From contig CAJNOJ010000047.1 of assembly GCA_905250025.1 (NCBI GenBank), positions 372,001 to 436,000 of the forward strand: 64,000 bases of DNA, read 5' to 3'. This DNA comes from Adineta ricciae. Lineage: Eukaryota > Rotifera > Eurotatoria > Adinetida > Adinetidae. The notes beneath the pieces were generated by a model. It saw only the letters and a program-made list of their open reading frames with translations. It ran no database searches and was not told where the DNA came from. Of this stretch, positions 1 through 11,648 are shown one piece after another (the stretch's first letter is position 1; each line of letters opens with the position of its first letter). Position numbers and translations under genes: made by a program.

Positions 1-1803
1 CATGGTTAGCTAACGTATCACATTCATGTTTGAGATTAGCAAAACGATTTTCAATCTGTAGTAGAAGTTCATCAAACGGAGTATTTCTATCACCATTGGT
101 GAATTGCAATCGATCACATAAAGCCAACAATTGATTTTGTTGATATTGCGTCCATGCTTGTTTATCTTGGTATCGTTCGTTTAAATTGTCAAAATCTTCT
201 TGCAGTTTTTTATATTTCTCATTCAGTATTGACGTCTACAAAGTAAGAAACAGATCATTTACAATAGATAGACTTTCGTTAGATCTCTACCTGTTCAATT
301 TGATGTTGGTTGTCCATGATTGGTATCAATTGATCAATTGATTCATGTGAATGCGCAATCGATGGTTTGATTTCGGTTCGATACATATCTAATTGATTTT
401 TTTCATGTAATAATACTGAACATTGTTGTTTTAAATCTTCGATCGTTTGTTGATCTTGATTGATTGAATTTTTCAGTTGTTCAATTTCATGTCGATCTTG
501 TTTATGCGCTACTTGCAATTGCTCGTAATCTTGACGTAACAATGCTTCGCGTTGTTTGATTTGCTCTTTTTCAATCAGATCCGCTTCAATCTGCCGTAAA
601 TAATCCATAATTTGTTGTTTCTCCTGAACTGTTCGACGTTGAACGGATGACAACTGCGAACGAACTTGAACATTTTCTGAGCGAAGCATTTCGATGGTTG
701 AACCTAGTGAATCAAAAGGATGAAATTACTCTCAAGGTCATTCATATTTTTCACTCGAACTGCTTTTATCAAATATGATTTCTCTAACGAACTTGAAAAT
801 TCTAATTAATATTTTCCGTGAAAACAATGACAATATTTTCTTCTTATCAATGTCTCGATCGAAATTGATGACGATGAAATTGTCTGTTGACAGTTTTAAA
901 ATATTCCTTCTGAATTTCTACTCGAATGCTAATAGTCGTTGATAAGCAATTGAAAACGTGCAATTTACATATTTTATTGTGATTATCCGGTGAAGTATGT
1001 AAGATTTCAGTCAATCGACAAAATTTACCTAATTCTGCAATTTGTACATTGGCTTTTTGTAATAATTTTTCTAATTCTTGTTTATTATGTTGATTTTCTT
1101 TCATTTCATTGGTTAATTTAATTCGTTCGGTATCGATGATTTTACAATCTGATTCCAAATTATTGATCGAGATGTCCAATCGACGTTTGATTAGAATGTG
1201 ATTTTGCAAATCGATCGTTAGATCAGTGATTTTCTGTTTTAATTCATCGATCAGATTCAGATTTGATTTCGTATCCGATTCTAAACTGGTGATTTTTCGA
1301 ATGAAGTTTGTATTTCTTTCTTTGAGAAGTTCCGAGTCCGTTTGGAATTGTCCGATAACGAGATTTTTCTCTTCTAATGATTTCTGCAGTAAGTCAATTT
1401 TCGTTTGATCATCAGAACGTTTCTGTGTTTGATACTCTGCACGTTCTTGCAGAAGGACACGAATTTCTTTTCGTAATGAATTGATATAATCTTGATATAA
1501 ATTCCGTTCTTTATCCCATTCGAGAAAAAGTATATCGTCAGGTATATCATGTTCAGAGTGAGGATCGAAATTTTGCTTAGTTCGGTGTATCGATGCAAGC
1601 AGGTCGGTTTCAGATAAAGATATTTGCCTAGTTAATGAATTGCCTGTATCGTGTTTACTATCGAAATCGTCTATTGATGACGTGTCGATATATGGAATCG
1701 AGAATGATTTCGATTCCGAGTCAGTTTCATTCGATAAACTTGAATTCGATCTAGTTATCAATGATGAAAAATCATGTGTGTCTTGTGATTGAGAGGTCAT
1801 CAT
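1..1803 (-). CDS. coiled-coil protein, 3' part cut by window edge
   Basis: Three exons read on the minus strand: 1803-1029, 703-291 and 235 to the window edge. Both junctions have GT-AG signals and keep frame (first two exons total 1188 nt). The start is the ATG at 1803, a double Met. The N-terminal ~110 residues are Ser/Asp-rich and probably disordered. From about residue 115 on, the chain is Gln/Glu/Lys/Leu heptad-like coiled coil through all three exons. The last visible residues read LQIENRFANLKHECDTLANH with no stop, so more C-terminal sequence lies outside. The first intron (~325 nt) is longer than most here. I do not recognise the family. The general look is of a golgin, centrosomal or cytoskeletal scaffold, but nothing diagnostic is visible. 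It is divergently arranged with the HARS gene. Confidence 0.75.
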
Positions 1804-2376
1804 GGAAACTGAAGATTTGCAGTATTGTCATGAAATAAACGTTAGCATAGATTGGTTGAATATATATAAAATACAGCAAACAGTAAGACAAGGACACGTC
1901 AGGTTTGGTACGGCTAACTAAAGACGATGACACGAAGATCTAGAAATGAAAGTAATTCAATAGAAATGTTTCGAAAAACGGTTTGATAACTCAATCAAGC
2001 ATAACTCAATATTGATATCGTTTTCTTTTTCGTTTTCATTACATAGCAATGCGCGTTTTTTTTCGTTCGTTCTCGCACGCACCGTCGTTGTACACGCGTC
2101 GTTTCAAGCGTACATTTCATTGGTTAGTTCTAACCATTGATAAAACATCTGGACCTCATTCCAAATATGTAAGAAGAAGAAAAAAAACGAGATGATTCCT
2201 TGTGCTTTGCTCTCAAAGATTATTCGGAAAAGAAAAATTTCAAATGATAGGATCGAATACAATCAGAGTTGTTTTAAATACTTATGCATACACTCGGAAA
2301 GTTTTTTACCATGCGAGATCACGGCAGGTGAGCGATAATCAATGGAAAATTATCGATAATAACGTGTTTTGCTTAG
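1804..2376. promoter_or_regulatory. intergenic region between divergent genes
   Basis: About 570 nt separate the coiled-coil gene (leftward) from the first recognised HARS exon (rightward), so this must hold both promoters and probably the first HARS exon. An ATG at 2311 is followed by a consensus donor (GTGAGC at 2328), but its phase does not join the next exon in the conserved frame. No TATA box or clear motif was identified. Confidence 0.4.
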
Positions 2377-4309
2377 CTTAATGATACAGTATCGAAATTA
2401 CTAAGCTCGAAAAAAGAAAAATCGGTAAACAAAGACGTTGACGAGGATGCGAAAACTATACTCAAAGTACCTCGAGTAAGTTTCGATTTCGAGCTGAGAG
2501 TGGATTGTTAATATATGATTTAGGGTACGCGAGATTATCATCCACAACAGATGAAAATTCGTGAAGATGTTTTTCGCAATATTATCGATTCTTTTAAGCA
2601 ACATGGCGCGACAACCATCGATACACCTGTTATGGAATTGACTGTATAGAATTCATTTACGATTTGTTTCTTTTTCGATATTTGCAAGTGTTCTTCTCTA
2701 GACATTACTACGAGAAAAGTATGGTGAAGACTCGAAATTGATCTATGAGTTAAAAGAACATGAAAATGAAGATTTATTAGCATTACGTTACGATCTAACT
2801 GTTCCCTTTGCGCGTTATATATCGCAAAACAAAATCTCTGCAATGAAACGTTATCATATCGGTAAAGTTTATCGTCTTGATAGCCCAAAAATGACCCGTG
2901 GTCGCTACCGAGAATTCTATCAATGTGACTTCGATATTGCTGGTGCTTATGATCCGATGATACCAGACGCGGAATGTGTGAAGATACTGATTGAAATTCT
3001 TGACAAACTCGCATTAGGACAATACAGAGTTTCTGTGAGTTTACAACGATGAAGATTCCACTAAGAAGGAGATTATGTCGATTTGGTTTTAGATCAATCA
3101 TAGGAAGCTACTCGATGCTATATTTACGGTTTGTGGTGTGCCGGCGAAAATTTTTCGTTCACTTAGTTCGACTATTGACAAACTCGACAAGGTAATTAAG
3201 GTGAAAAATTATGTTTATTCAAATTGGTGGTTGTCATAGATTCCATGGGAAGTTGCTCGGAACGAAATGATTAATGAACGAGGTTTATCTCCTGAAATAG
3301 CTGATAAAATTTGGAGTTATGTGCAACTGCATGGTTAGTAACAATGTTTCATCAACTGAATAACTTGCATTTTTTGTTGATGAGAAAAGGCAATGTCGAA
3401 CTAATTGATCGACTTCGAAAAGATTCACAATTGATATCTGAGAAACTCGCTGTTGAAGCTCTACATGATCTTGAATTACTCTTTCGATACTTAAAGTTGT
3501 TCAATGTAACAGATAAAGTAAATTCATTGATTTTTTTCATCGTCTGAATGAAATAGATCTTTATTTGCAGGTTGTATTTGATTTAAAATTAGCTCGTGGA
3601 TTAGATTATTATACCGGTGTGATATTCGAAGCTATTCTCACAGAATATCAATACAATCCGCAACTTGATGACGATCAAATCGCTATGGGAAGCATTGCTG
3701 GAGGAGGAAGATATGATGAACTTGTACAAAAAATTGATCCGAAACAAAGACGAGTACCATGTGTAGGAATTAGTATTGGCGTGGAAAGGATATTCGCGAT
3801 TAAAGAACATCAATCATTGGTAAAACTATGCGAAGATGAATGATTTTGATCGATACCTTTACTTTGACACGTAGGAATCGAAGGATCAATTGAAAATCCT
3901 TTCGACAGAAGTGTATGTTGCATCGGCAGAAAAGCATCTCCTAGAAGAACGTATGAAAGTATGCAATTTTCTATGGGAGAATGGTTTTCAGGTTTGATTA
4001 TCATTGGTGAAATCGTGAAATTTTCATTCGATGCTTTAGACTGAAATGGCCTATAGACAAAATCCAAAGTTACTTGATCAACTACAATATTGTGAGAAGT
4101 ATCACATTGGATTGTGTATTATTATTGGAAATACTGAATTAAACAATGGCACAGTGAAAATTCGTCATGTCAATACCCGAGAAGAGGTTCGAACGAACTT
4201 TTTACACGCTTTCACATGTTGTTTATTTGCTTACGTTTAGTTTGTTATTCCACGCGAACAATTAGTCGAACAATTGACTTTGCATTTGAGTAAAATTCGA
4301 CAACGATAG
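2377..4309 (+). CDS. HARS1: histidyl-tRNA synthetase (5' start not resolved)
   Basis: Class II aminoacyl-tRNA synthetase that charges tRNA-His with histidine in the cytosol and/or mitochondria. Ten exons: 2377-2475, 2524-2643, 2702-3034, 3093-3191, 3240-3333, 3390-3517, 3571-3819, 3875-3991, 4040-4186, 4241-4309 (485 codons in frame including the stop). Visible landmarks are [14 protein letters not shown] (motif 1 region), [12 protein letters not shown], motif 2 [15 protein letters not shown], the HisRS-specific [14 protein letters not shown], and motif 3 [10 protein letters not shown]. The C-terminal anticodon-binding domain includes [14 protein letters not shown] and [11 protein letters not shown]. 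Order and spacing match animal HARS. The first exon shown is Lys-rich and has no in-frame ATG, so a short upstream exon is missing; no full WHEP domain is seen. The donor after 4186 (GTTCGA) is weak but is needed to join the conserved C-terminus. Confidence 0.95.
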
Positions 4310-4408
4310 TTTGTTTTGATGAATATCAAGTTAAACTAGATGATTACTATTTCTAAGAACAATAATTTCTGATGAATTACGTCTTTCAGATTTGTTTTCT
4401 GTTTGTCA

Positions 4409-5593
4409 ATGTCTCATCGGTTTTCTCCACCAGTATCTTTACTCAAATCTTACACATTTTCACTCGGTACCCAACTTATCAATTCGAAATTTCTTCCCAA
4501 GCATCGTTTGCTTTTAATCGAACACGAAACGCCTGTGGAACCTTTCCGTTCAAAACTATTTCCGTCGGGAAATATATTTATCAAACGTGACGATCAACTA
4601 GATTCGTACGCAAGTGGAAATAAACTTCGAAAACTAGAATTTCTCTTTGCGGACATACTTTCACGACCTAATTGTAAACATATAATCACTGCCGGATCGT
4701 TACACAGTAATCACTGTAAAGCAGTCGCTGTGCTCGCATCTAAATATCGTAAACAAACGCATATTCTACTCCGTACAGATCGAACTAAGGACGATGAGCA
4801 AATTCTTCAAGGCAATGTCCTGTTGAATTATCTCTTAGGTGCGAAACTTTATCTTATACCGAAAAAAGCAAATATTCAGCGCGATATTGAACCACGAGTG
4901 AAATTATTGGAAGAACAATTAGGCGGACAAGATAAATGTTATTCAATACCAATTGGAGGGTTAATTTCCTTCGTTGAACTTATAAATTCAATATGAGTTA
5001 TTGTATTTAGATCGGATACTACAGGTATATTCGGTTATATCGATTGCTTTGTTAAAGAAATACTTCCAATAATTGATAAATTTAATCTTGGTCATCTGGT
5101 TCTGCCGATGAGTAGCGGTGGTACAATGGAAGGACTTGCTCTTGCCAATTATTTCACTGGTAATCGTTTACGAATTCATGCATTCGCTGTTTCCGACAAC
5201 AAAACTTATTTTAAAACGCATTTTAAAACGATTTTACATCAATTAGAACTGAATCATCTAACAGAACTTGTTGACAACAATCAACTTGTTGATATCTGTG
5301 ATTCTCATGTTGGCTTAGGTTACGGTCGTATGACAGACGAGCAGATCATCTTTCTTCGACAGGTTATTAGTGAAACAGGAATTCTCTTCGATCCTGTCTA
5401 TACGGGCAAATGTTTATGGGGTTTAGCTGAAGAGCTACGCAATCAACGAATGATAACTGATGGAAAAAATATTTTAGTTTTACATACAGGTGGTTTACTT
5501 GGTTTGATGAATCCTGAATACGGACAGCAATGGTTAAAATGCAATCAGAGTCACTCTGATCCTCATATACGCGACTGGATGACACTTGATTAG
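4409..5593 (+). CDS. D-cysteine desulfhydrase / ACC-deaminase-like PLP enzyme
   Basis: Fold-type II pyridoxal-phosphate enzyme of the ACC deaminase/D-cysteine desulfhydrase family, expected to break D-cysteine (or a related amino acid) into pyruvate, ammonia and H2S. Two exons, 4409-4959 and 5011-5593, give 377 residues, normal for the family. IKRDDQLDSYASGNKLRKLE carries the PLP lysine in the GNKxRKLE motif. GSLHSNHCKAVAVLA follows, then the glycine-rich phosphate loop across the splice junction (IPIGG-SDTTGIFGY) and MSSGGTMEGLALA. The end contains ILVLHTGGLLGLMN. The ATG at 4409 is used; an earlier TTG codon is not a start. This family is common in bacteria and plants but patchy in animals, so a transferred origin is possible, though the gene has a typical local intron. 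Substrate cannot be told from sequence. Confidence 0.88.
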
Positions 5594-5623
5594 GATTCTA
5601 AACGCCTCTTTTTCTTATTTCAG

Positions 5624-5984
5624 ATGAGCACATCAATAAATAAAGTCTTTGATAATGTTCCTGACTGTGTCGGATATCTGATAATGAATGCGGACGGTTC
5701 TGTCGAGCACAGTCATGGTGATCTACAAAACAATGAACAAGTGGCCAATCAACTTTATAAAATCGTTCTTTGTGCTGCTAAAGTTAGTGTTCATCCAACC
5801 AAACAGTTAGCATTCAAACGATTTACAAGTAAATTTACATCGGCTTTCAAAATCATATGACAAATTTTCGTTTTTTGTTTTGTCAATTTCAGTTTCAGAT
5901 GATCAATATGTGTATTGTATCGCATGTGCCAATAATCGAATTTATATCGCCAAGCGTCGTCAAGAATCTTCAGCACTTGCTTAA
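5624..5984 (+). CDS. LAMTOR4: Ragulator complex subunit LAMTOR4
   Basis: Small roadblock-fold subunit of the Ragulator (LAMTOR) scaffold, which anchors Rag GTPases on the lysosome for mTORC1 activation. Two exons, 5624-5828 and 5893-5984, give 98 residues; the human protein has 99. Conserved stretches are VPDCVGYLIMNADGSV, SHGDLQNNEQVANQL, QLAFKRFT and, in exon 2, ANNRIYIAKRR, in the same order and spacing as vertebrate LAMTOR4. Junction: exon 1 ends in phase 1 (ACA A), exon 2 starts after CAATTTCAG with TT TCA GAT. It lies only 30 nt downstream of the desulfhydrase stop codon, unusually close even for this compact region, and may share its transcript or be trans-spliced. Confidence 0.9.
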
Positions 5985-6103
5985 AAGAACATATTATCAT
6001 CTCTCTCGCTCGTCTTATGCTAGTTTCTTTTCTCATGATTATTATCTGTAAAATAAAATTGAACAACAAAGAAAGTGATAGTTGTTTTTTTTCTTTTAAG
6101 ATA

Positions 6104-7744
6104 ATGACAGAAAAGAAATTTCATTTTGTTATTCCAACCGAACATGTCCGACGTAAGAGAATCGATAAATTCAGAGATGAAATCAATGTTTGTCTCCATA
6201 CAATGTAGATTTCGGAAAGACATTGCAAGTCTTAACCAAACTCGGAGAAGAAATTTATATTGAATTGAGCACAAAAACGAACGGTGTAAACATAATAACT
6301 CGATTTCGCATAGATTTTATGCGTTTTTCTCTGTTATTTTAGTTAAGTTTTCGAACAGCTAATCAATCCCGTTCATCGTATTCATGCATTACTTTCAATC
6401 GAGAGTTTTTCGAAGAATGGCCACATGATGATTTACAAAAAGAGAAAATCAAATGTCGAATTTCAGCAAAAGTAAATATTCGATCGGTTATTCTACTAGA
6501 TTTTCAACAGATCTTCTTATTCAGCGGTGTATGTCTGCAGTACATGCTGTCTTGTCCAGTAAATTAACACGACTCGAACTGATTTTCGATGATCAGAAAT
6601 CGAACTTATCATTTGTACTTCATTGTCGATATAGTAAGAACAGCGAACCCATTCAAATAAGATTTCGACTTGTTTCATTCGTAGATATTGTCAAGGTACA
6701 TTCGTGTTTTTACATCGATTGTGAAAAGCTCCAAGCACGTTTTGATAAACAATCGTATAAGAATAGTGTTTCGATTATGAGTAAAACTTTGCAAGAACTA
6801 ACTGCACATTTCCCAGCGAAATGGGATGAAATCACGATTCGTGCAACAAAGGATCAGTTTCTCATTAAAAAATGCGATGAAATCGTTCATGATGGTTTGT
6901 GTATTTGAAAGTATGAGAATTTCTAATTATTTCTATGTTTAGACGATAGTGTTGTATATAGTATGAACTTCCAAGTCGTTTGCGAACCAAGAGAATTTAT
7001 TAGTTATGATATCCAATATAATTCGGATATTACATTTTGTCTACGAGAATTTAAAGTAGAAAATCCGAGTTATTAAAGATTAAATATGTTGCTTGTTTCA
7101 GTTTCTGTTAGGTTTAGCTGATCTCGTTAATTTACCTATAACAATACTTTTTGATGCTCGTGGACGGTAAGTTGATAACTACTGACAGAATAGAATTAAC
7201 TGTATTTTTTATAGGCCGATTATATTTTGTTTCGATGCCGAAGAATTTTATTTCGACGGTATATTTGTATTTGCGACGATTGCAAATCGAGAAGGTGAAA
7301 CAGACCCAACATTTTCAACATCACACACAAGTGCAAAGTATATTGATGAATTAGATCTAAATGAGTTTTGAAACATGGGTTCCTTTAGTGATGTATCAAC
7401 AATGGATGAAGATGATCTAGTCTCTTATCGACAATATACGATCAATACAGCTGGAATGAATCGGACTGGTAAAAAACGTCCGGCACCAGTTTCACCACCA
7501 ATGGAAGCAACGGTAAATCAGTTCGACGAAGAATTTGATGATTTCACAGCTACCAATCCGAAACAAAGAGTAAACTACTTTTCGGCAGACTTCTACTACA
7601 CTATTTACCTTGAATGTTTTTAAGATCACGACAAACGCTGGAGACACAACCTACACTGTACTCAGCCAACAATCACTTATAGGGTTTCAACGATCCGAAG
7701 ATAATATGGCTGACATCACTGATGACGAAGACGAAGAAAACTAA
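6104..7744 (+). CDS. RAD9: RAD9 checkpoint clamp subunit (9-1-1 complex)
   Basis: PCNA-like subunit of the RAD9-HUS1-RAD1 clamp loaded at damaged DNA to activate ATR signalling. Ten exons: 6104-6152, 6209-6285, 6343-6471, 6525-6695, 6729-6894, 6943-7055, 7102-7166, 7215-7337, 7389-7569, 7625-7744. Predicted length is 397 residues; human RAD9A has 391. Diagnostic pieces: FGKTLQVLTKLGEEIYIEL, LSFRTANQSRSSYSCITFN, LQARFD, ITFCLREFKFLLGLADLVN and LFDARGRPIIF, all aligning with the RAD9 fold. A TGA in frame at 7369 is removed by a 51-nt intron (7338-7388). The tail is disordered, contains GKKRPAPVSPP, and ends in the acidic TDDEDEEN, the place where RAD9 tails carry CK2/TopBP1-binding sites (role inferred). 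The intron 6696-6728 would be only 33 nt and is in frame. Confidence 0.92.
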
Positions 7745-10604
7745 CGAGATCTTTCTGATACTATTTTTTATTTGTAATTAGTGAAGTTCACAAATGATAT
7801 GTCAATAAACTATTTTGTTATGATAACGTTAACATAGTAACATTACAATATGTGTCTTAACTTATTTAGACTATCTGAATCTTTTTCATGGTTTGGTTCA
7901 TAGCTGTCACCTCTTGATTCGTGGGTCAATGTATTCTCTTGCTGGCCCTTTTTTGAAAAAAAAACTAGTGTCAACTTGATTTTTTATCGTTAACCTATGA
8001 AACATTATTTCACACCTATTCGGTGTCAGACTCAAAACTTCTATTATGTGTAACAATCTGTATCTAACATAGTTGTAAAAATAGGTTTTGGCTGCTGCAA
8101 AATGCTTCTATAAACTTCAGAGACATCGATAGAAAAGAAAATCGAACTTTTTTACTGAGTCTAAACATGCTAAGAAATGTCAAATATAGTTGACAGTGAT
8201 GACTCGAATAGAACTTGATAACTAGCTGGAAGACGACTACTTCAATACATATTTTGTAAACGTTTCGTTTGCAATGCAGCCATGAACGTACCAACAGCCG
8301 AAATTTACGCAAGTCCTTTAAACGTCTGTTCTTCGTTATTCAAGGCTGGTGTCAGATTCGAGCCCCTCGGTCTTACTTAGATATATGAATAGATGTTATG
8401 CAGCTCAGGGCTATCCTTACATCACTGTATAACTGTTTCTTCTAGAAAAGAACTGAAACAGTAGTCCCTGACATCATCACTGATGATATTTTCAGTTTCA
8501 ATTATGTAAAGTTTTGCCATCAGAACGAACGAATTATTATAGAGTGAAAATTCCTATACTAAAAATAGTAATTAGTTATATATGTGGGTCTTATTTAAAG
8601 ACTTAAGTTTTTGATCTGGTAGACCACTAAAATAAAAAAAAAAATAGAATACACTTGTATGTTTGTGGCATCGCATTGATACCGACTTGGAAATGCTGAC
8701 GTAAAAAAAGGTCAGTAACTCATCTATGTACACCTATAAGAATATGGATGCCAGTGGACGAGTGTCGGCATTGTCCTGGGCTGCATTCTAACCCTATGCT
8801 TAAATTTACTCCTAACAGAAGAGGTCATAGAAAGATTAGTACAGAGTTCGTTAACGCGCAGGTCACATGACCATATTACCTGTCTCAGTACTATTACAGT
8901 CCGTATATAAGAGTAAACAGATGAATTACTCATACGCCTCGTGATATCAATAGAGTACGTTCTTCCGAAAGAGTATCTTTATTGAAAAGAAAGACAAGAA
9001 GGACAGAACAGATGTAAAACACATCGATATATATTGGTAAACGCACGTATGTACGTATGTGTGTGTATAAGGAAAAGTTCAAAAGGAATAGGGAAAATAC
9101 ATACATGACATTAATGTGAATATTCTGATATACCAGAATGTACTATTACATCACAATTACCGTCACGACTTGATGGATTTAAAGTCACGTCACTCGATAT
9201 TATCGTTGAAAACTTATCTTCTTATTGATCTTTACCATGTAATAGTTTACATCTTAAAGACCGTTTGTGACATCTTTTCACGGCGGCATTATTTTGGCTG
9301 GTGTGTTGCTGTCGCTCATTTTATCCGCACCACCGGTAGTTCGTCAATAGTGCCGGCGGTTTCTCAGATCCTCTCACATTCTATTCATGCGCCATTTCTC
9401 ATTTCTTACAACTGTCTTTCATTCACATATCTTTCTTCAATAGTTTCGGTATTTTAAGTGTGATAATACAACTTGGGCGGAGAAGTAAACGTAGATGGAT
9501 GTGAATCCTCAGGACTGAACAGATTATAATCTGGTCATAAGTGAAAATAAATTCTAAACAGTAGTAAACTTAGAGGAATCTTAGAAGTTGAAATATTCAA
9601 TATTCCGTGTATCTCACAGTCGTTATTACTGTTACTTGAAAAATTGCTAACGCTCTCAAGATTTTACTGAATGAAAGATATTGTTTCCCTGGACTCTTTC
9701 ATTCTCTTGTTCCTAGGTAAAAGCAACGGTTATCTTTTTTTCAAAATCCAAATGACTGTAGACTCACCCTCATCTCTACATGCTTTGTACTTCTTAGAAA
9801 TAAAACGGCCACTTGTCAAACATTGTTAGCAGTTGTTAGCGACATCTACGTTGTATATATTTACTGTAGTGGTTTGAATAACTTGTTTGAAACTGAAATA
9901 ATGCTACTCAAATATATCAAAATAATATTTTGAATTAAAAATTTGATTTTATTTAAAATGTTCCAACTGATTGGTCATTTAAAGACACACAATGACCTCT
10001 GTTGTATTGTTTCGACGGCAAGCACGCTGCCCCCTATACTAATTGTTTTAGTTAATTTGTCGACCAAACACATTTATGCCTGGTATGTTTTGTGTTTTAT
10101 TTTACTTGCATTATTTTCCTTTTCATTCTATTTCAATTTTTCTTTATTTGATTTGAATTCTATTTTTCTTTGAAGTTATTCAACTTTCTGTCAGGAGAAA
10201 CTATTCGTAAGCGAACATGTTTACATATTTCGTGCTTTCCGTGTGTTCATTTTGCTGTTCACGATAGAAACCACACTTCATTTGATCTAACTATTCGGAA
10301 TATCTTCTACGATTGTTGAAATATTAGTAACTTTGGAGATATTTCAAGATACAGGCTTATACGTGTTCAAGAAGTGTATAGATAGTCACGCAGATCTTTT
10401 CACAGTTTAAAATTAAATTTAGTTGTATCGTCGCATACATTTAAAGAGTAATCTAATCGAACTTCCATGTAAAAGAGCACGCCTGATCGTTTTTTGTTAT
10501 TTGTCTATGTAATTTTCCTGCATCAGCTTAGTTGACATGTACGCTACCAGATACTAGAACGATTTTACGTATTCGATTTATGAATTCGTCTTTTCTATTT
10601 GCAG
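7745..10604. other. intergenic, 2.9 kb, no gene recognised
   Basis: An AATAAA at 7804-7809 is a plausible polyadenylation signal for RAD9. A short TACGTATG/TGTG-type simple repeat lies around 9040-9068. Scattered short open frames have no protein-like composition. The 5' exon or exons of the CTCF-like gene, and its promoter, are expected somewhere in the right part of this stretch but could not be placed. Confidence 0.4.
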
Positions 10605-11648
10605 TAGATTCAGTGTCAAGACGACTTCCAACCGTTAAGTCTGTTGGGAACAAGAGTTCTGGACGTGATTCAACAAAAACCCCAATCAAAGTCCGTCGGG
10701 ATGAAAAACACTTGTGTCCTTATTGGTAAATTTTATTATCAATTATTCTATATATATGTATATATTAACTACAAATTCTAGCAATTACTGCACAGGCAAA
10801 AAATATCTTCTCCAACGTCATTTGAAATCGCATTCAACGGAGCGACCACACAAATGTAAATTATTCCAAGAGGAAGTCTGTGTATTGGTTCATTTGTGAT
10901 TTTAAATTCTAGGTGCTTATTGTTCAAATACATTCAAAACAACAGCACAATTGCAAAACCATGTCAACACTCATCTTGGTATTAAACCATTCCAAGTAAG
11001 CTTCTTCTCATAGAACGGTCATTTGAAAGAAACACTGCTTTTCCTTCAGTGTAAATTTTGTGAATACAAATTCACAACCAGTGGTGAATTGATTCGTCAT
11101 GTTCGTTACAAGTAACTATTCATTGATTGTAATGTGTCATCTAAAATCGAAACGAGTATCTTCTCTTCTCTAGGCATACACTTGAAAAGCCTCATAAGTG
11201 TGAAGAATGTGGCTATGCAACTGTTGAATTAAGTAAACTTCGACGTCACATTCGAACACATACAGGCGTAAGTGTTTCCTATGTGTCTGTTTCATCTCTT
11301 GATTATTTCTNTGGTTATGATGACTTTGAAACAGCTGATGATTATCTTATGAATAAGCCAACTCCTCGCGCTCGTCAATTACAAAAAGCTCGTCGAACAA
11401 TGTCGAAGAATTCGTATGATGATTCATCATATCTTGATGGATCAATAACGAAAAGAGAGTATTTGTACAACTCTAATTACGATATGAAAGATCAATATGA
11501 TAATGATATCGATTATAAAAACGAAATGGAAACAGGTGATACATTTGTTGAAATGATCGATGATGAAGATAATTTTCTCGATGACGATGAGAACGATGTT
11601 AAACAAAATGTTATCAAATATCGTTCATCAACGCAAAAATTGATTTAA
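10605..11648 (+). CDS. CTCF-like C2H2 zinc-finger protein, finger array truncated at an N
   Basis: Exons 10605-10725, 10782-10855, 10913-10995, 11050-11111, 11174-11267, then an acidic last part ending with TAA at 11646. Four consecutive fingers match CTCF ZF2-ZF5, including the extra cysteine in [21 protein letters not shown], the linker [31 protein letters not shown] and [18 protein letters not shown]. Vertebrate CTCF has eleven fingers; here the array stops after the ZF5 equivalent. The frame then runs through an ambiguous base at 11311 into an Asp/Glu/Asn-rich tail ([20 protein letters not shown]). The donor after HTG (GTAAGT at 11268) suggests an intron there, with the remaining fingers lost at the N. 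CTCF is the DNA-binding insulator and loop-anchoring factor of bilaterians. The 5' end with the ATG is not identified; the TA before GAT TCA at 10605 needs one base from an upstream exon. Confidence 0.82.
11311..11311. other. ambiguous base (N), probable collapsed assembly gap
   Basis: A single N lies just after the donor that follows the fifth CTCF-like finger. See the finding on the four Ns. Confidence 0.6.

Noticed and set aside
2311-2327. ATG at 2311 with donor at 2328 as first HARS exon
   Set aside because: It leaves phase 2, while the available acceptors do not restore the conserved HARS frame; the true start stays open.
7375-7623. A separate small gene starting at ATG 7375 downstream of RAD9
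   Set aside because: Its frame equals the RAD9 frame and a 51-nt GT-AG intron joins them; the sequence behaves as the RAD9 acidic tail.
8336-8385. TTCGAG-containing stretch resembling a tRNA T-arm
   Set aside because: No pairing stems, anticodon arm or CCA-end fold could be drawn on either strand.
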